Shown: one piece after another, positions 53,288-61,875 of the stretch
Layout: each line of letters opens with the position of its first letter
Position numbering within the stretch: position 1 is the stretch's first letter
Assembly: GCF_002286785.1 (NCBI RefSeq)
Contig: NZ_MUJY01000098.1
Location: 1-64,000, forward strand
Direction: 5' to 3'
Length of the DNA: 64,000 nt
From: Pseudomonas sp. PIC25
GTDB taxonomy: Bacteria > Pseudomonadota > Gammaproteobacteria > Pseudomonadales > Pseudomonadaceae
Program-made: the position numbers and the translations under genes
The notes under the pieces: model-generated
The model's input: only the letters and a program-made list of their open reading frames with translations
What the model was told of the DNA's origin: nothing
The model's database searches: none

Positions 53288-53317
53288 GTAGCCCGGATAA
53301 GCGCAGCGCCATCCGGG
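53288..53317. repeat. Type 3 REP arm
   Basis: GTAGCCCGGATAAGCGCAGC at 53288, continuing GCCATCCGGG, matches the arm at 44151 and the inverted copy at 63301-63334. It sits just before the end of the SDR gene. Confidence 0.6.
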
Positions 53318-53333
53318 ACAACCACCTCCCAAC

Positions 53334-54143
53334 TCAGCCCTGGCGAGCCTTGGCTCGCATCTTGGCCGCCATGCTGGCCATCTCGTCGTAGAGCGCTTGC
53401 GGATTCTGCCGCTTGAGCTGCCAGGCCATGCGGCCCATCTCGTGGGGCAGGATCATGAATTCGCCCTTCTCCACCTCGCGGTAGATGTAGTCGGCGATAT
53501 CCGCCGCACTGATCGGCGAACTCTCCAGCAACTTGCCGACCTGGGCCTTCATTTCCGGCGTCGGGCCGCGGAAGGAATCCAGCAGGTTGGTCTGGAAGAA
53601 CGACGGGCAGACCACATGGACACCAATCTCCTGCTGGCGCAGCTCCGCCAGCAAGCTTTCCGACAGCGCCACCACCCCGGCCTTGGCCACGTTGTAGTTG
53701 CTCATCGCCGGGCCCTGCATCAACGCAGCCATGGAGGCGATGTTGATGATCCGGCCCTTGCTGCGCTCCAGCAGCGGCAGGAAGGCCTTGCAGCCCTTGA
53801 CCACGCCCATCAGGTTGATCGCGATCTGCCAGTCCCAGTCTTCCAGCGACAGCTCGCTGAAGAAGCCGCCGGAGGCCACACCAGCGTTATTGACGATGAC
53901 GTCGATGCCACCGAACTGTTCGTCGCAAGCCTGGGCCAGGGCGGTGAGCTGGCTGTAGTCGCGCACATCGCAACGGCGGGTGAAACCGTCGCCGCCGGCT
54001 TCGCGGACCAGCCGCAGGGTTTCCTGCAGGCCGGCGTCGTTGACGTCGGACAACGCCAGTCGCCAGCCTTCACGCGCCCAGCGCAGGGCGATCTCGCGAC
54101 CGAGGCCGGAACCGGCGCCGGTAATCATCATGCGGTTTTGCAT
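53334..54143 (-). CDS. Short-chain dehydrogenase/reductase
   Basis: The 269-residue classical SDR has the NAD(P)-binding TGAGSGLGREIA (8-19), NNAGVASGG, and the catalytic Ser in NIASMAAL with YNVAKAG supplying Tyr and Lys. A C-terminal extension (REVEKGEFMILPHEMGRMAW) is typical of SDRs annotated as oxidoreductases of unknown substrate in Pseudomonas. ATG 54143 has no clear ribosome-binding site; longer frames do not improve it. Confidence 0.85.
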   Translation of the reverse strand: MQNRMMITGAGSGLGREIALRWAREGWRLALSDVNDAGLQETLRLVREAGGDGFTRRCDVRDYSQLTALAQACDEQFGGIDVIVNNAGVASGGFFSELSLEDWDWQIAINLMGVVKGCKAFLPLLERSKGRIINIASMAALMQGPAMSNYNVAKAGVVALSESLLAELRQQEIGVHVVCPSFFQTNLLDSFRGPTPEMKAQVGKLLESSPISAADIADYIYREVEKGEFMILPHEMGRMAWQLKRQNPQALYDEMASMAAKMRAKARQG

Positions 54144-54248
54144 AGGGAGGTTTGCCTGTTGTTCTAGGGAGTTGGCCGCAGTGTAGCGAAGCCCGACAGG
54201 GTGCCGAGCCACCATCAGGCTGCTGAATGACCAGGGCAAACCCGCCCG

Positions 54249-54617
54249 CTAGAGGGGGCTGATCCGACGCAACAGGAGAGTCCCATAGACCAGACCGTTG
54301 ACCAGCAATACCACCCCACCCAACCAGAGTTGCATCTGCGGGGTCAGCCCGCTCGGGTAGATCAGCGGGATCAGGTAATGCTCGATGAAGCCACCGTCGT
54401 AGCCCTGCTCGCCGGCCGCCCGCCGCAAGGCGTTTTCCCATGGCGTCAGCGGGCAGTACAGGTGGAACAGTTCGACAGCCGCACCCCAGGCGGCCGCCGG
54501 CAGGTGCAGCCAGGCCAGCCAGCGCCACTTCAGCACCAGCAACCCGCCGAGCAGAACGAAGAGAATGAAGCCCAGATGCAGCAGAACCAGCGCATCGGCA
54601 GCCAGCCGGTAGACCAT
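54249..54617 (-). CDS. DUF2784 small membrane protein
   Basis: The 122-residue protein has three or four hydrophobic helices (LVLLHLGFILFVLLGGLLVL; LWLGGVVLLVNGLVYGTLLL) and the motif FHLYCPLTPWENALR with FIEHYLIPLIYP, which I recognise as DUF2784. AGAAGGG stands six bases before ATG 54617. Function unknown. It is divergent from the DUF3309 gene. Confidence 0.8.
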   Translation of the reverse strand: MVYRLAADALVLLHLGFILFVLLGGLLVLKWRWLAWLHLPAAAWGAAVELFHLYCPLTPWENALRRAAGEQGYDGGFIEHYLIPLIYPSGLTPQMQLWLGGVVLLVNGLVYGTLLLRRISPL

Positions 54618-54754
54618 GACAAGCCCTTCTGGTAGCGAAACCGTATGTCCCCTGGGCAGGAATCTTGTTCCGGCCAGCGAGTCGGAATCAGTAAGCGTGG
54701 TGTTTTTTCCGATAAGAGCCACGCGTCCCGTTCCGATGCATAAGGAGTCATTCC

Positions 54755-54913
54755 ATGACGCTCAGTACCATTCTGATCGTGATCCTGCTGCTCCTGCTGA
54801 TTGGCGGCCTGCCCGTATTCCCCCACTCGCGCGCCTGGGGCTATGGCCCGTCCGGGGCCATAGGTGCCCTGCTGGTCGTGGTGGTAGTGCTGTTACTGCT
54901 CGGTGTGATCTGA
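54755..54913 (+). CDS. DUF3309-type 52-residue membrane protein
   Basis: This very short gene encodes MTLSTILIVILLLLLIGGLP, then a SRAWGYGPSG loop and a second hydrophobic helix ending LLLLGVI. The layout and the WGYGPSG loop match DUF3309 proteins, small inner-membrane proteins of unknown role common in proteobacteria. AAGGAG stands seven bases upstream, which with the codon pattern makes it real. Its end is 9 nt from the convergent cupin gene. Confidence 0.85.
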   Translation: MTLSTILIVILLLLLIGGLPVFPHSRAWGYGPSGAIGALLVVVVVLLLLGVI

Positions 54914-54922
54914 CCGATCCGC

Positions 54923-55252
54923 TCAGTCGACCAAGAACAGCTTCGCCCCGATGGGCGTAGAGGAACGGTGCGCCTCTGCGTGGTCGGCCACCTGATAACT
55001 CATGCCGGGCTGGAGGACGAACTGGCGTCCGTCCGCCAGTTCGGTGTGCAGCTCACCTTCCAGGCACAGCAGGATGTGGCCTTTCTCGCACCAGTGATCC
55101 GCCAGGTAGCCCGGCGTGTATTCCACCATGCGTACCCGCAGCTCGCCGAACCGGCAGGTGCGCCAGTAGGCTTTGCCGGTTTCGCCGGGATGTTCGCTGC
55201 GCTCGATGTTGGCCCAGTCGGTGACGCCGAAGGGAATGTCGCTGATTTTCAT
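54923..55252 (-). CDS. Small single-domain cupin
   Basis: The 109-residue protein has a single cupin barrel with DHWCEKGHILLCLEGEL as the metal-binding first motif and GMSYQVADHAEAHRS as the second. I use ATG 55252 because the family starts at MKISDIPFGVTDW; an in-frame start at 55276 is less likely. The enzymatic role is unknown. Confidence 0.78.
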   Translation of the reverse strand: MKISDIPFGVTDWANIERSEHPGETGKAYWRTCRFGELRVRMVEYTPGYLADHWCEKGHILLCLEGELHTELADGRQFVLQPGMSYQVADHAEAHRSSTPIGAKLFLVD

Positions 55253-55346
55253 GGAGAGGCCCTCGGGAATGTCCAAGGATCATTCCCGAGGGTCCGGTGG
55301 TTGTCCACCCCGCGGGACGAATGCGTTCGCCCCCGGTTTCACGCTG

Positions 55347-56198
55347 TCACTGCAGCCACTCCTGGACCCGTTGCGGGTTCTCGCTGACCCACTTCTGGGC
55401 GGCGGCGGCAGGCTTGGCGCCTTCTTCGATAGCCAGCATCACCTGGCCAATCTCGTCCGGCTTCCAGGAGAACTTTTTGAGGAAGGCAACCACCTGCGGT
55501 GCCTTTTTCTCCAGGCCCGGGTTGACGATGTTATCCACATGCTCGGCATCGCCGTAGACGCCTTTCGGGTCTTCCAAGAAGCGCAGCTTCCACTTGGCGA
55601 ACATCCAGTGCGGAATCCAGCCGGTCACCGCCACAGGCTTGTTGGCGTTGATCGAACGCGCCAGCTCTGCGGTCATGGCGCTACCGGAACTGGCCTGCAG
55701 CTTGAAGTCCAGGCCGTAGTCCTTGATTGCCTGGTCGGTCTTGAGCATCACACCGGAGCCGGCGTCGATGCCAACGATGCGCCCACGGAAAGCGTCCTTC
55801 TGTGCTTGCAGGTCGCCGATGCTCTTCGCCGTGACGTACTCCGGTACGATCAGGCCGATCTTGGCGTCGTTGAAGTTGGGGCCCAGGTCGACTACTTCGT
55901 CCTTGAGTTTTTCGTAATACGAACCGTGGGTCACCGGCAGCCAAGCGGACAGCATCGCGTCGAGTTGTCCCTTGGCCACACCCTGCCACATGATGCCGGT
56001 GGCGACGGGCATCAACTGGACGTCGTAGCCCAGCTTCTGCTTGATCACCTCGGCCGCCACATGGGTGGTCGCCACGCTGTCCGACCAACCGTCCACGTAG
56101 CCGATCTTCAGGGTCGTCTTCTCGGCGGCGCCCGCCATGCCGGCCCCGAGTGCAAGCAGCAAGCCCGCTCCCACGCCCATCAAACGTCGAATATTCAT
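55347..56198 (-). CDS. Periplasmic glycine-betaine/quaternary-amine-binding protein (OpuAC/BetX-like)
   Basis: The 283-residue protein has a signal peptide ending near GAGMAGAAEK and the OpuAC substrate-binding fold (LKIGYVDGWSDSVATTHVA; WIPHWMFAKWKLRFLEDPKG). Aromatic residues such as those in GWSDS and WIPHWMF would form the cation-binding box for betaine or related compounds. GGGAG precedes the ATG. No permease or ATPase gene adjoins it, so it probably serves a transporter encoded elsewhere, as BetX does. The 354-bp upstream gap includes the palindrome GCCAGT/ACTGGC at 56293-56309. Confidence 0.85.
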   Translation of the reverse strand: MNIRRLMGVGAGLLLALGAGMAGAAEKTTLKIGYVDGWSDSVATTHVAAEVIKQKLGYDVQLMPVATGIMWQGVAKGQLDAMLSAWLPVTHGSYYEKLKDEVVDLGPNFNDAKIGLIVPEYVTAKSIGDLQAQKDAFRGRIVGIDAGSGVMLKTDQAIKDYGLDFKLQASSGSAMTAELARSINANKPVAVTGWIPHWMFAKWKLRFLEDPKGVYGDAEHVDNIVNPGLEKKAPQVVAFLKKFSWKPDEIGQVMLAIEEGAKPAAAAQKWVSENPQRVQEWLQ

Positions 56199-56524
56199 AG
56201 TCGCTCCCCGTGCGCGCATGTTGCGCTCAAGCCTGGAATGTTTGTTCTGGTGTCGGGTGCGCCCCCTTCACGCCCCACCGCCTTGGCCCTTCGCCAGTGG
56301 AGTACTGGCCACTCGATCATCGACGCGGCGCAGCGGAAAAAATGCTCTGACAGCGACATGCAACCCAACAAGAAACGACAAGCCGGATGAAGTCGGCGGA
56401 GCCGAGCCTTCCCTGCCCCGTAGCAGTGCATCGGCGTCTCACTCTGAGCATTCACTCCATCTATCGACCCGATAATGTCTGAACATTTCCTCTATTCATC
56501 CCTTCGTCCTACGCTGAGCACAAC

Positions 56525-56543
56525 GAAGAATGATTCTTATTAG
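56525..56543. promoter_or_regulatory. Possible Fur-like box before the DUF2061 gene
   Basis: The segment includes a perfect AAGAA-TGA-TTCTT palindrome (56526-56538) and AATGATTCTTATT, which agrees with the core of the Fur box at ten of thirteen positions. It lies about 10-27 nt before the ATG. Iron regulation is only a suggestion. Confidence 0.3.
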
Positions 56544-56552
56544 AGGTGTGCC

Positions 56553-56777
56553 ATGCTCAAGACCGTAACTTTCACCGTGATGCACTTCTGTATTGCTTTC
56601 AGCGTGGCCTACGTTCTGACTGGCAGCGTGACCGTCGGGGGCCTGGTGGCGGCGGTGGAGCCGCTGTGCAACTCGGTGGGGTTCTACTTCCACGAAAAAA
56701 TCTGGTCGAAGCTGGAGTCGAAAAAGAAAGACGCGGCATCGATTCCCAAGCATGCCTGGTTGCATCACCACGCCTGA
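56553..56777 (+). CDS. DUF2061 small membrane protein
   Basis: The 74-residue protein has two hydrophobic helices (TVMHFCIAFSVAYVLTGSVT; GLVAAVEPLCNSVGFYFHEK) and the family ending WxK..KHAWLHHHA. This is DUF2061, a small predicted inner-membrane protein of unknown function. AGAGG stands six bases before the ATG. A possible Fur-like site lies upstream. Confidence 0.82.
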   Translation: MLKTVTFTVMHFCIAFSVAYVLTGSVTVGGLVAAVEPLCNSVGFYFHEKIWSKLESKKKDAASIPKHAWLHHHA

Positions 56778-56884
56778 GTGGAGGAAACCAATCGGCGTGG
56801 GACAGAGTCCATAGCGCTATCAGCCCTCCCATTTCGATGGAAATACGGCAAGATGCGCACCTTCGCATCCATGCCAGCCAAACC

Positions 56885-58498
56885 ATGTCTTCCCGTAATC
56901 GACTCCTGCTACCGACCTATCTCCTCTCGTCCCTGTTCGCCCTGCTGGCGCTGGCCGCCTTCTGGTACTGGCAGGGTCGCCCCGTCCATCTGCCCGATGC
57001 CGCGACGCCGACGCACAAGCTGCAATGCGTGTCCTATAGCCCGTTCGACAAGGACCAGTCGCCGTTCGACAAACCCTTCGTCCTGCGCCCCGAGCGGATG
57101 GACGCCGACCTCGCCCTGCTCGCCACCCGCTTCAACTGCGTGCGCACCTATTCCATGTTCGGCCTCGAAGGGATTCCCGCCCTCGCCCGCAAACATGGCC
57201 TGAAGCTGATGCTCGGGGCCTGGGTCAGCGCCGACCCGGTGGAGACCGAGGCGGAAATCAAAGCGCTGATCGAAGCGGCCAAGGCCAATCCCGACATCGT
57301 CACCGCCTTGATCGTAGGCAACGAAACCTTGCTGCGCAAAGAAGTCACCGGCGCCCGGCTGGCCAGCCTGATCGAACGGGTGAAACGCGAGACCGAGCAG
57401 CCGGTGACCTACGCCGATGTCTGGGAATTCTGGCTCAAGCACCCCGAGGTGGCGCCGGCGGTGGACTTCCTGACCATTCACCTGCTGCCCTACTGGGAAG
57501 ACGACCCGACCGGGATCGACAAGGCGCTGGACCATGTGGCAGACATCCGCCGGGTGTTCGGCAACCGTTTCGCGCCGAAAGACATCCTGATCGGCGAGAC
57601 CGGCTGGCCGAGCGAGGGTCGCCAGCGCGAAACCGCCGTGCCGAGCCGGATCAACCAGGCCAAGTTCATCCGCGGCTTCGTCGCCATGGCCGAAGAGAAC
57701 GGCTGGCGCTACAACCTGATCGAAGCCTTCGACCAACCGTGGAAACGCGCCAGCGAAGGCGCGGTGGGCGGTTACTGGGGGCTGCTCGACGCCGACCGCC
57801 AGGACAAGACAATCCTCGCCGGTCCGGTCTCCAACCTGCCGCACTGGTCCTTCTGGCTGGGCGCCGGCGTGGTCCTGACGATCGCTACCTTGCTGCTCGC
57901 CGGCCGCCCCGCTTCGCTGACCTCCGCCTGCCTGCTGCCGCCACTAGCGGCCCTAGGGGCGGGCTGCATCGGCCAATGGGCCGAGCTGGCACGGGTCACC
58001 AGCCGCTTCCCCGGCGAATGGCTATGGGCCGCGCTGCTGGTGGGCCTGAACCTGCTGGTACTGATGCACGCGGCGCTTGCGTTGTCGGCCCGCGGCAATG
58101 GCCGGGAACGCCTGTTCGGCTGGCTGGAGCGGCGCGGAGGCTGGTGGCTGGTCGCCAGTGGCTTCGCCGGCGCGGTGATGATGCTGGCGCTGGTCTTCGA
58201 TGCCCGTTACCGCAGCTTCCCCAGCGCAGCCCTGCTGTTGCCGGCGCTGGTCTACCTGTGCCGCCCGGTGTCCGCTCCGCGGCGGGAAATCGCCCTGCTG
58301 GCGGTGCTGATCGGTGCAGGGCTGGTGCCGCAGCTGTACCAAGAGAGATTGGTCAACCTCCAGGCGCTCGGCTGGGCGCTGGTCAGTGCCTTGCTGGTCG
58401 CCGCGCTCTGGCGCAGCCTGCGTGCGGAGCGCGCCCTGGTTCGTGCTACGACCCTCGGTGCGAGCGAACCGGCAGGTTCCGCCCCGGCTCGGAGCTGA
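56885..58498 (+). CDS. GH17-like membrane glucan enzyme
   Basis: The 537-residue protein has an N-terminal membrane anchor (about 10-30), a periplasmic GH17-type TIM barrel (about 45-290) with the acid Glu147 in VGNETLL and nucleophile Glu238 in IGETGWPSEG, and then about seven membrane helices (300-510). Similar Pseudomonas proteins are annotated as beta-(1-6)/(1-3) glucan synthases or exo-glucanases. A role in remodelling periplasmic glucans is inferred. An alternative ATG at 56837 adds 16 residues; neither start has a strong ribosome-binding site. Confidence 0.78.
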   Translation: MSSRNRLLLPTYLLSSLFALLALAAFWYWQGRPVHLPDAATPTHKLQCVSYSPFDKDQSPFDKPFVLRPERMDADLALLATRFNCVRTYSMFGLEGIPALARKHGLKLMLGAWVSADPVETEAEIKALIEAAKANPDIVTALIVGNETLLRKEVTGARLASLIERVKRETEQPVTYADVWEFWLKHPEVAPAVDFLTIHLLPYWEDDPTGIDKALDHVADIRRVFGNRFAPKDILIGETGWPSEGRQRETAVPSRINQAKFIRGFVAMAEENGWRYNLIEAFDQPWKRASEGAVGGYWGLLDADRQDKTILAGPVSNLPHWSFWLGAGVVLTIATLLLAGRPASLTSACLLPPLAALGAGCIGQWAELARVTSRFPGEWLWAALLVGLNLLVLMHAALALSARGNGRERLFGWLERRGGWWLVASGFAGAVMMLALVFDARYRSFPSAALLLPALVYLCRPVSAPRREIALLAVLIGAGLVPQLYQERLVNLQALGWALVSALLVAALWRSLRAERALVRATTLGASEPAGSAPARS

Positions 58499-58510
58499 GT
58501 AATAGAGAAA

Positions 58511-58535
58511 CGGGGTGGAGGGCTCCTCCACCCCG
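58511..58535. terminator. Bidirectional terminator hairpin
   Basis: CGGGGTGGAGG-GCT-CCTCCACCCCG is a perfect 11-bp stem between two convergent genes. On the minus strand it is followed by TTTCTCTATTA, giving a good U-rich tail for the small membrane protein gene. Confidence 0.85.
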
Positions 58536-58542
58536 TCGGTGC

Positions 58543-58917
58543 TCAAGCAGTTGCCGACCCGCTACCCCGCACCAAGCGCAGGGCGGCGATCACCACCGCG
58601 AAGACGGCAAGACTGGCGCTATACAACACCAACGCCGGCAGGCCGAAGACCAACCCAAGCACCGCCAGCCCACGCCCCGCCCGACCGGGCAGGAAGAAGG
58701 CCAACGCCGCCGTTCCCAGCGCCGCCAGGGCGATCACCTTGAAATGGATCAGCAGCCCGATGCCGGCGCGCAACTGGCACTCCCAGCGGGCAGCCTCCTC
58801 CACGCAGAGCCCGACCCAGCGATCGTCCTCCATCAACGCGAAACGCAGGCCATAGCTGGCGGCCAGCCACAGGGGCAGAAAAATGAGCAGGAGAATCAGG
58901 GACGCGCGGCGAGACAT
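58543..58917 (-). CDS. Small three-helix membrane protein of unknown function
   Basis: The 124-residue protein has hydrophobic segments at about 5-22, 52-75 and 88-112 and a short periplasmic loop with two Cys (LCVEEAARWECQL) that could form a disulfide. GGAG stands before ATG 58917. Similar conserved hypothetical proteins occur next to GH17-like genes in Pseudomonas, but I cannot assign a function. Confidence 0.7.
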   Translation of the reverse strand: MSRRASLILLLIFLPLWLAASYGLRFALMEDDRWVGLCVEEAARWECQLRAGIGLLIHFKVIALAALGTAALAFFLPGRAGRGLAVLGLVFGLPALVLYSASLAVFAVVIAALRLVRGSGSATA

Positions 58918-59142
58918 GGGAAGCTCCAGGGAAAATCGCGACAGGATAACGGGCCTTTCGGCCGCCGCAAGGGGCTGACTGGACGGCAAGGCTGTCCATC
59001 GGACAGCGATTGGCGGCGAACGGCACTACTACCTCCCGGAACGGGAGTGAAATTCCCCGAATAATGGCACTCGCTGCGTTTACAGATGTCATAGCCTGCG
59101 CATACGCTCGTGCGCGATAGCTTCTCATCGAAAGGGAAAACC

Positions 59143-60441
59143 ATGCCCCGCCTCGCCCGTTTTGCCGCACTCCTGGGCGGCCTCATCCTCGGTGCGCCGC
59201 TATTGGCGCAGGATATCGACCCCGCCGGGTATGGCTATCCGCTGGAAAATCCCTTCGAAGCGACCATCGCCACCACGCCGCCGGAACTGCGTCCACAGTT
59301 GCCAACCGACGACGACATAGACCAGTCCGATTACAGCCTCAAATTGCGCCCAGAGCGCGAATTCGAGCTGCCAAGCAACTTCTGGCCGGTGAAGACGCTC
59401 CGCTATCGCCTGGCCCGGCAGGACAAGCCCGCACCGCTGATCTTCATCATTGCCGGCACTGGCGCGCACTATTCCAACAGCACCATGGAGTTCCTTAAGA
59501 AGTTGTTCTACGGGGCCGGCTTCCACGTGGTGCAACTGTCCTCGCCGAGCAGTTGGGACTTCATGGCCGCCGCCTCGCGTTTCGCCACGCCGGGGCTGTC
59601 GACGGACGATGCCGACGATCTCTATCGAGTCATGCAGGCGGTGCGCGCCCAGCATCCGAAGCTGCCGATCACCGAGTTCTACCTCACCGGCTACAGCCTG
59701 GGCGGCCTGCACGCCGCCTTCGTCAGCCAGCTCGACGAAACCCGCCGCAGCTTCAATTTCAAGCGCGTGCTGCTGCTCAACCCACCGGTCAACCTCTACA
59801 CCTCGGTGACCAACCTCGACCGCCTGGTGCAGACCCGCGTCAAAGGCATCGACGACGACAACACCTTCTACGAGGTCGTCCTCGCCAAGCTCACCCGCTA
59901 CTTCCAGCAGCGCGGCTACATCGACCTCAACGACGCCCTGCTCTACGACTTCCAACAGTCCCGCCAGCGCCTGTCGAACGAAGAAATGGCCATGCTGATC
60001 GGCACCTCGTTCCGCTTTTCCTCGGCCGACATCGCCTTCACCTCGGACCTGATCAACCGACGCGGCCTGATTACCCCGACCAGGTATCCGATCGACGAGG
60101 GCACCGATCTCTCGCCGTTCTTCAAGCGCGCCCTGCAATGCGACTTCGACTGCTACATCACCGAGCAACTGATCCCGATGTGGCGTGCCCGCTACGACGG
60201 CGGCAGCCTCACCCAGATGGTCAACCAGGTCAGCCTCTATGCCCTCGAGGAGTACCTGAAGACCAGCGACAAGATCGCCGTCATGCACAACGCCGACGAC
60301 GTGATCCTCGGCCCCGGCGACCTCGGCTTCCTACGCCGCACCTTGGGCGACCGGCTAACCCTGTATCCGCTGGGCGGGCACTGCGGCAACCTCAACTACC
60401 GCGTCAACACCAAGGCCATGCTGGAGTATTTCCGTGGTTAG
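59143..60441 (+). CDS. Secreted alpha/beta hydrolase (serine hydrolase) coupled to an MlaA-like gene
   Basis: The 432-residue protein has a signal peptide (hydrophobic to about residue 22, LLAQD) and an alpha/beta hydrolase core: FIIAGTGAHY near the oxyanion strand, the nucleophile elbow GYSLGG with Ser185, a late Asp in MHNADDVILGPGD and a His in PLGGHCGNLNYR. It would act in the periplasm as an esterase or lipase-like enzyme. It overlaps the MlaA-like gene by 8 nt, so a joint role in outer-membrane phospholipid handling is a reasonable inference. Confidence 0.82.
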   Translation: MPRLARFAALLGGLILGAPLLAQDIDPAGYGYPLENPFEATIATTPPELRPQLPTDDDIDQSDYSLKLRPEREFELPSNFWPVKTLRYRLARQDKPAPLIFIIAGTGAHYSNSTMEFLKKLFYGAGFHVVQLSSPSSWDFMAAASRFATPGLSTDDADDLYRVMQAVRAQHPKLPITEFYLTGYSLGGLHAAFVSQLDETRRSFNFKRVLLLNPPVNLYTSVTNLDRLVQTRVKGIDDDNTFYEVVLAKLTRYFQQRGYIDLNDALLYDFQQSRQRLSNEEMAMLIGTSFRFSSADIAFTSDLINRRGLITPTRYPIDEGTDLSPFFKRALQCDFDCYITEQLIPMWRARYDGGSLTQMVNQVSLYALEEYLKTSDKIAVMHNADDVILGPGDLGFLRRTLGDRLTLYPLGGHCGNLNYRVNTKAMLEYFRG

Positions 60442-61201
60442 ACACTGCCGCTTCCTCGCCTTCGCCCTGCTGTTCGGCCACGGCCTGGCCATGGCCGAAA
60501 CCGATGAGGACGGCTTCAAGCGTCCCCTCGACCAGTTGAAGATCAATCCGGCACTGGACCAGCGCGAGTTCGAACGCGCCACGCTGCAGGCGCTGAACGT
60601 CTACGACCCCTGGGATTCGTGGAACCGCCGCGTCTACCACTTCAACTACCGTTTCGACGAGTGGGTGTTCCTGCCGGTAGTGCGCGGCTATGAGTTCGTC
60701 ACGCCGCGCTTCGTGCGTAGCGGCGTGAGCAACTTCTTCGGCAACCTGGGTGACGTACCCAACCTGCTCAACAGCCTGCTGCAGTTCAAAGGCAAGCGAG
60801 CCATGCAGACCACCGGGCGCCTGCTGATCAACACCACCATCGGCGTAACCGGCCTGTGGGACCCGGCGACCCGCATGGGCCTGCCCAAGCAGCGCGAGGA
60901 CTTCGGCCAGACCCTCGGCTTCTATGGCGTGCCGGACGGCCCCTACCTGGTGCTGCCTATCCTCGGTCCGTCCAACCTGCGCGACACCGGTGGCCTGGTG
61001 GTGGACTTCGCCGCCGAGAGCCAGATCAACTTCCTGAACGTTTCCGAGGTCAGCGGCGACCACTCGGAAGTCCTTGCCTTGCGCGTGGTCGACCAGCGCT
61101 ACACCACCAACTTCCGCTACGGCCAGGTGAACTCGCCGTTCGAATACGAGAAGGTGCGCTACGTCTACACCCGTGCCCGCGAGCTGCAGATCGCCGAATG
61201 A
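60434..61201 (+). CDS. MlaA/VacJ-family protein without a lipobox
   Basis: The 255-residue protein matches the MlaA family: YDPWDSWNRRVYHFNY, FGNLGDVPNLLNSLLQFKG, EDFGQTLGFYGVPDGPYLVL and PILGPSNLRDTGG. MlaA normally is an outer-membrane lipoprotein that extracts surface-exposed phospholipids. Here the signal sequence ends AMAE with no Cys at the cleavage site, so it should be a soluble or peripherally attached periplasmic protein. The start is GTG 60434, inside the end of the hydrolase gene. It resembles the second VacJ-type protein near betX in PAO1 (recalled). Confidence 0.85.
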   Translation: MVRHCRFLAFALLFGHGLAMAETDEDGFKRPLDQLKINPALDQREFERATLQALNVYDPWDSWNRRVYHFNYRFDEWVFLPVVRGYEFVTPRFVRSGVSNFFGNLGDVPNLLNSLLQFKGKRAMQTTGRLLINTTIGVTGLWDPATRMGLPKQREDFGQTLGFYGVPDGPYLVLPILGPSNLRDTGGLVVDFAAESQINFLNVSEVSGDHSEVLALRVVDQRYTTNFRYGQVNSPFEYEKVRYVYTRARELQIAE

Positions 61202-61273
61202 GTTCCTGATACGCGCCCAGCCGGCCGCACCTCGCCGGCCGCACCTATAATGCGCGGCTCAGGAGGAATGACC

Positions 61274-61717
61274 ATGCGCGTAGCCCAACTGGCCAAGGCC
61301 GCCGGCGTCAGCGGCGAGACCGTTCGCCATTACACCGATCTCGGCCTGCTGCGGCCGACCCGCAATCCGCTCAACGGCTACCAGGAGTACGCCGGGGAGG
61401 ACCTGCGCCGGCTGCGCTTCATCGCCAGGGCCCGGCGTCTTGGCTTCAGTCTGAAGGACGTACAAGCCATCCTCGCCCGCGCCGACAGCGGCACCGCGCC
61501 CTGCGGCGAGGTCCGCGACCTGCTGAGCGAGCGCCTCGGCACCCTCGAAGCCCACATCGCCGAATGCCAGCGCCTGGCCCAAGTGATGCGCGAGGCACTG
61601 ACCCAATGGAAAGGCAAACCCGAGTGCGCCCCTGACGGCCAGGCCATCTGCCGGTTGATCGAGGATTTCGACCTGCCGGGAGAAACCCGTTCACCGACAC
61701 CCTGCCCGGCGCATTGA
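61274..61717 (+). CDS. MerR-family metal-responsive regulator (ZntR/CadR-like)
   Basis: The 147-residue protein has the MerR winged helix (MRVAQLAKAAGVSGETVRHY, then YTDLGLLRPTRNPLNGYQEY), a dimerisation helix and cysteines at 77, 98, 118, 126 and 144. Cys77 (APCGEV) and the pair in CAPDGQAIC fit the soft- or divalent-metal sites of ZntR/CadR/PbrR types. I choose ATG 61274 because AGGAGG is then seven bases upstream; ATG 61268 would abut it. No efflux ATPase is adjacent, so its target lies elsewhere. Confidence 0.85.
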   Translation: MRVAQLAKAAGVSGETVRHYTDLGLLRPTRNPLNGYQEYAGEDLRRLRFIARARRLGFSLKDVQAILARADSGTAPCGEVRDLLSERLGTLEAHIAECQRLAQVMREALTQWKGKPECAPDGQAICRLIEDFDLPGETRSPTPCPAH

Positions 61718-61875
61718 ACAGCGGAACACAGTTCGGTTGAAGAGCGCGAGATCGCTCGCAGAGCGATAACCATCCGGGAACCCAGGCATCCCGATCAGAC
61801 ACCCATCAGGGCTCATCGAAACTGAGTGCGGTACTACCCCGCCTGATTTCCAGCCAACCGATGGACCCCTACCAC

